7,787 nucleotides of DNA from Candidatus Poribacteria bacterium (GTDB lineage: Bacteria > Poribacteria > WGA-4E > WGA-3G), in the NCBI GenBank assembly GCA_009845505.1, contig VXZL01000136.1:1-7787 (forward strand), written 5' to 3'. The position numbers and the translations under genes were made by a program. The notes under the pieces are model-generated. The model saw only the letters and a list, made by a program, of their open reading frames with translations, had not been told where the DNA came from and searched no databases. This document shows positions 5,992-7,787 of the stretch, in pieces (the stretch's first letter is position 1; each line of letters begins with the position of its first letter).

Positions 5992-6276
5992 TTAACAACC
6001 GTCTTCTTTATCTGCAGCGTAATAGAATACATCACCATTGTGATGAAAACCAGAGCAACAATATTCTTCATCCGGGTCATACTCAAAGAAATTGTGTGGC
6101 CATTCACCGCAAATATCTGCCTCTGCAGTATTGGGTATGAGCAGCAATGATGCGAAAATCGCACCCGTTGCTATCGTTCCCGCAACGAGAGTGTTCTTGT
6201 GAGCAACATGTCCATCTTCTTTGACGAAGAAATCGCTGAGACGCTGTTTCGTCAGTTGCACTACATGAGTTTGCAT
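5992..6276 (-). CDS. P3: small leader-type peptide with four-cysteine acidic core, candidate RiPP precursor
   Basis: This is a 94-residue protein starting at ATG 6276 with AAAGGAG 11 nt upstream. The frame stays open much further upstream, but the conserved ribosome site and alignment with P1 and P2 fix this start. Residues 1-53 match the family leader and end in AEA (51-53). The core 54-94 is the longest and most acidic. It begins DICGEWPHNFFEYDPDEEYCC and has Cys at 56, 73, 74 and 94, the last being the C-terminal residue. It shares only the count of four cysteines and aromatic/acidic character with the other cores. Its first 25 or so codons are nearly identical in DNA to P2, whereas later codons diverge, which is a mosaic pattern. 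It heads the P3-kelch module, and the small nuclease gene lies upstream. Confidence 0.8.
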   Translation of the reverse strand: MQTHVVQLTKQRLSDFFVKEDGHVAHKNTLVAGTIATGAIFASLLLIPNTAEADICGEWPHNFFEYDPDEEYCCSGFHHNGDVFYYAADKEDGC

Positions 6277-6502
6277 GAGAAGTTTATCTCCTTTCATTAG
6301 ATTGGATAACGGTATTGCTAAAGACTTGGTAAAGATACCTCTCAAGGCAACTTCAACAGCCAATAGTGATATTTCACATTCATACCACTTCGCAATACTC
6401 TCTTCTCCATAATGCAATTCTCGTGCCAATCCGAAATACCTTATCATTAGCGGATCTTCGCAGTCGGCAAATTCTGTATACCTTACCCTACAGATTTTGC
6501 AT
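6203..6502 (-). repeat. Conserved 5' block of module 1 (hairpin, leader region, start of P3)
   Basis: This is the counterpart of 4175-4503. Similarity is strongest over 6203-6430 and continues, after a changed patch at 6431-6440, to the hairpin at 6467-6500. A frame beginning at ATG 6447 (MIRYFGLARELHYG) stays open into P3 here. In the P2 copy, a 1-nt difference between ribosome site and ATG puts it out of frame, so fusion to P3 is unlikely to be functional. It is most simply read as a conserved untranslated leader or a small upstream open frame. Confidence 0.8.
6467..6500 (-). promoter_or_regulatory. Covarying hairpin upstream of P3
   Basis: GCAAATTCTGTA (6467-6478) pairs with TACAGATTTTGC (6489-6500) at 11 of 12 positions around a 10-nt loop. 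Compared with the P2 copy, one pair is changed on both sides (C-G to T-A), one position is mismatched, and the loop differs at one base. It lies about 20 nt upstream of the possible start at 6447 and about 190 nt upstream of P3. It is probably a 5'-leader RNA element or protein-binding palindrome. No confident promoter hexamers were found nearby. Confidence 0.5.
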
Positions 6503-6571
6503 ACTCCTAAACCAACAGCCTCAGCGCACGATACTTCGGAAACCCAACACCAACAGCCATAAGACGATAAT

Positions 6572-6856
6572 TTACACCCAAGCAGCATGTCCACTATCGA
6601 CCATCCTTCGATTAACGTACAAGCCATCTGGATACCGCCACACATGGGAGACTGCGCGACCGTAAAGATCAATAGCTACGGGTTTGATCCTGACGCGTTT
6701 CTTTCCTATGAGGAGCTTCAGATAGACAGTTGCGCTTCGTCCTTGTGGTGTGCCGCTTTCGGGAGCATTTATATTTGCCAAGCGAATTATTTGAGTTGAA
6801 GCTGTAAAAGTATCACCATCAATCACAGACGTAACATGGGTTGAATATTCATTCAT
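6572..6856 (-). CDS. Small staphylococcal-nuclease-like (thermonuclease fold) protein
   Basis: This is a 94-residue SNase-fold domain without a signal peptide or partner domain. The ATG at 6856 has a GGGG-type ribosome site about 7 nt upstream. Family landmarks are VIDGDTF (11-17; Asp 13 and 15), IRLANINAPE (24-33; Arg25 and Glu33), DLYGR (63-67; Arg67) and VNRRMVDSGHAAWV at the end. Arg25, Glu33 and Arg67 correspond to the catalytic Arg35, Glu43 and Arg87 of the staphylococcal enzyme. The position of its calcium ligand Asp40 is Asn30 here, so activity may be reduced or altered. It is shorter than the approximately 140-residue classical domain, ending soon after the G-H-A helix. Expected activity is Ca-dependent cleavage of DNA or RNA, here apparently cytosolic. 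It precedes module 1 by about 295 nt, and no functional link to the peptides is evident. Confidence 0.85.
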   Translation of the reverse strand: MNEYSTHVTSVIDGDTFTASTQIIRLANINAPESGTPQGRSATVYLKLLIGKKRVRIKPVAIDLYGRAVSHVWRYPDGLYVNRRMVDSGHAAWV

Positions 6857-6973
6857 CTCTTTACCCCTGCCTCAAGAATAGACTGTGTACCTTCATGCCG
6901 TTTGGTGAAAGATAAAGGTCTTATAGTATAATAACGCGTGAGGAGAACTAAAAGGTTGCAGAAAGTGCAATTC

Positions 6974-7108
6974 TTAAATAGGACTTACGCAATTTTGACC
7001 GTAAGGCATTCTATTAGATGGAAATGCTTGGACGCACACGGTTTCCTTTGGAACGCACAACCTAACAGGTTATGCTACAAAAGAGCATTCTGCGTAAGCC
7101 CTATTTAA
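6974..7108. mobile_element. MITE-like inverted-repeat element, 135 bp, no transposase
   Basis: The ends TTAAATAGGACTTACGCA (6974-6991) and TGCGTAAGCCCTATTTAA (7091-7108) are inverted repeats matching at 17 of 18 positions. TA, or TTAA, lies at both edges, as expected for insertion at a TA-type target. The interior has no coding frame. The core GGACTTACGCA resembles the ends of IS630/IS5-like elements by general knowledge, and a third copy of this end occurs alone at 4617-4629. The element abuts the terminator of the upstream gene and may contribute to it. Confidence 0.65.
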
Positions 7109-7134
7109 AAGAAAAGGCGCGTAAGGGACGCGCC
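7107..7134 (-). terminator. Intrinsic terminator after the cytochrome lipoprotein gene
   Basis: A perfect 7-bp GC-rich stem, GGCGCGT (7116-7122) and ACGCGCC (7128-7134), with a 5-nt loop is followed on the minus strand by TTTTCTTTT (7115-7107). It lies 63 nt after the TAA at 7198 and should isolate that gene from the nuclease gene downstream. Confidence 0.8.
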
Positions 7135-7197
7135 AATGGTTATGCGAATTTTAAATCTTGACAGAACGGAATAGAGGTGTTATGATACCGCTGAAAT

Positions 7198-7725
7198 TTA
7201 GTTGTTCTCGGCACCTTCGTCGATCCAGTCGATGAAGAGTTGGACCTGATCGGCATCAAGTGGTGGTGGAATAGGGGGCATACCACCGCCATCAATGCGT
7301 TTGACGACAAGGCTGCCATCACCATTGCCAGCGTCAAAGGCTGCACCGCCGTTTCCGCCTTTTTTGAAGGTGTCGTATTGCGTGAGGTCAAGCCCTGCAA
7401 CACCGGGTGCAGCGTGGCATCCTGGAATGGCGCATCGTTCAGCGAGGATTGGCTGAATATCGTCCTTAAAAGAGACTTTCGGTTCTTCAACGACAGGCTC
7501 TTCGACGGGCACATCAACGCCAGCAGGTTGTTCTGCAGGAACCGGTGGTTGAGTAGCAGGCGGTGTTGTCGTGGGTTGGAGGACATCGGTCGTTCCTGTG
7601 GTGTCGCCTTCGTCGCCGCAGCTTGCAATGAAGATAGCAGTAAGAAAAAGACTTATGGCGAAAACAGGAATAGAGAGGACCCGGGATAGTCGGTTACGTG
7701 AATGAACCGAAAATGAATCAATCAC
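7198..7725 (-). CDS. Lipoprotein with planctomycete-type single-heme cytochrome c domain
   Basis: This is a 175-residue protein starting at GTG 7725, with AAGGAG 9 nt upstream. The N terminus is a lipoprotein signal with hydrophobic residues 17-33 and lipobox IASC, lipidated Cys36. Residues 40-83 form a Thr-, Pro-, Val- and Glu-rich flexible linker. The cytochrome domain (84-175) has FKDDIQPIL (86-94), heme motif CAIPGCH (98-104; CX4CH spacing), GLDL (111-114), GGGMPP (146-151; Met149 as likely sixth ligand) and WIDEGA (167-172). This is the compact domain common in planctomycete-type cytochromes. It is likely a membrane-tethered periplasmic electron carrier. It has its own terminator, so a role with the multiheme protein at 282-2258 is possible but not shown by the layout. 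Confidence 0.9.
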   Translation of the reverse strand: MIDSFSVHSRNRLSRVLSIPVFAISLFLTAIFIASCGDEGDTTGTTDVLQPTTTPPATQPPVPAEQPAGVDVPVEEPVVEEPKVSFKDDIQPILAERCAIPGCHAAPGVAGLDLTQYDTFKKGGNGGAAFDAGNGDGSLVVKRIDGGGMPPIPPPLDADQVQLFIDWIDEGAENN

Positions 7726-7787
7726 AATAGTATTCTCCTTTGTTGAGATAATGTGTCTGTTAGTAGGAATTTTGCTATTTTGTATAT

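Larger units (their letters stand above)
6857..7197. other. Intergenic region upstream of the nuclease gene, no gene seen
   Basis: This region holds an AT-rich TATACT/TATAAT palindromic stretch near 6921-6933 that could supply a -10 box in either direction, though no good -35 is seen. It also holds the MITE-like element (6974-7108) and the terminator of the cytochrome lipoprotein gene. No open frame with a ribosome site was found. Confidence 0.5.

Noticed and set aside
5992..6672. A 226-residue reading of the P3 frame, extending far upstream of the family ATG.
   Set aside because: The internal ATG at 6276 has a conserved AAAGGAG, aligns exactly with P1 and P2 starts, and the extension overlaps the nuclease gene. 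In the P2 copy the extension is out of frame.
7240..7689. A 149-codon plus-strand frame, and a second minus-strand frame over the same region (7140-7628).
   Set aside because: Both overlap the clear lipoprotein-cytochrome gene, which has a lipobox, heme motif, ribosome site and terminator.
1..7787. CRISPR arrays, tRNA or rRNA genes.
   Set aside because: The repeats seen are either two-copy module blocks or inverted repeats without regular spacing, and no cloverleaf or rRNA-like stretch was recognised.

Overview
All recognisable genes in this 7.8-kb window lie on the minus strand, so the biological reading order runs from high to low coordinates. No tRNA, rRNA, CRISPR array or intact transposase is visible. 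The moderate GC content, the family of secreted kelch propellers, the planctomycete-style CX4CH cytochrome lipoprotein and the multiheme cytochrome fusion suggest an uncultivated Gram-negative-type environmental bacterium. Candidatus Poribacteria or a PVC-like lineage would fit, but this is judged from protein style only and is low confidence.

Layout in reading order: (1) 7725-7198, a lipoprotein with a single-heme cytochrome domain, followed by a strong intrinsic terminator and a 135-bp MITE-like inverted-repeat element. (2) 6856-6572, a small staphylococcal-nuclease-fold protein. (3) 6500-4746, a module made of a conserved 5' hairpin and leader block, a small peptide gene (P3) and a secreted six-bladed kelch protein. 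(4) 4500-2774, a second copy of that module with peptide P2 and a paralogous kelch protein. (5) 2711-2457, a third, solitary peptide gene (P1). (6) 2258-282, a large exported protein with a degenerate metallophosphoesterase-like domain, four CxxCH heme sites and a thioredoxin/DsbA-like domain. (7) 267 to the window edge, the start of a gene whose 89 visible residues look like the PqqD-like RiPP recognition domain found at the N terminus of radical-SAM/SPASM peptide maturases.

The most interesting content is what appears to be a ribosomally made, modified peptide (RiPP-like) system. The three small proteins share a 53-residue N-terminal part without any gap. It is held constant at the protein level despite many synonymous DNA differences, and it ends in a hydrophobic stretch and an AxA site. 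After that point each has an unrelated 31-41-residue tail containing exactly four cysteines and many Trp/Asp/Glu residues. A candidate peptide-recognition and maturase gene starts 14 nt after a cytochrome/thioredoxin gene downstream. Two of the peptides are each paired with a secreted beta-propeller. The proposed picture is precursors with a conserved leader and variable core, a cytosolic maturase, export, and periplasmic redox and propeller partners. This resembles in outline quinohemoprotein amine dehydrogenase (cytochrome, propeller, small cross-linked subunit, radical SAM enzyme), although the proteins are not recognisably the same families.

The peptide-kelch modules arose by duplication. 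The 5' regions of the P2 and P3 modules are nearly identical over about 225 nt and carry a hairpin with a compensatory base change. A broken copy of the beginning of the cytochrome gene survives just after the first kelch gene.
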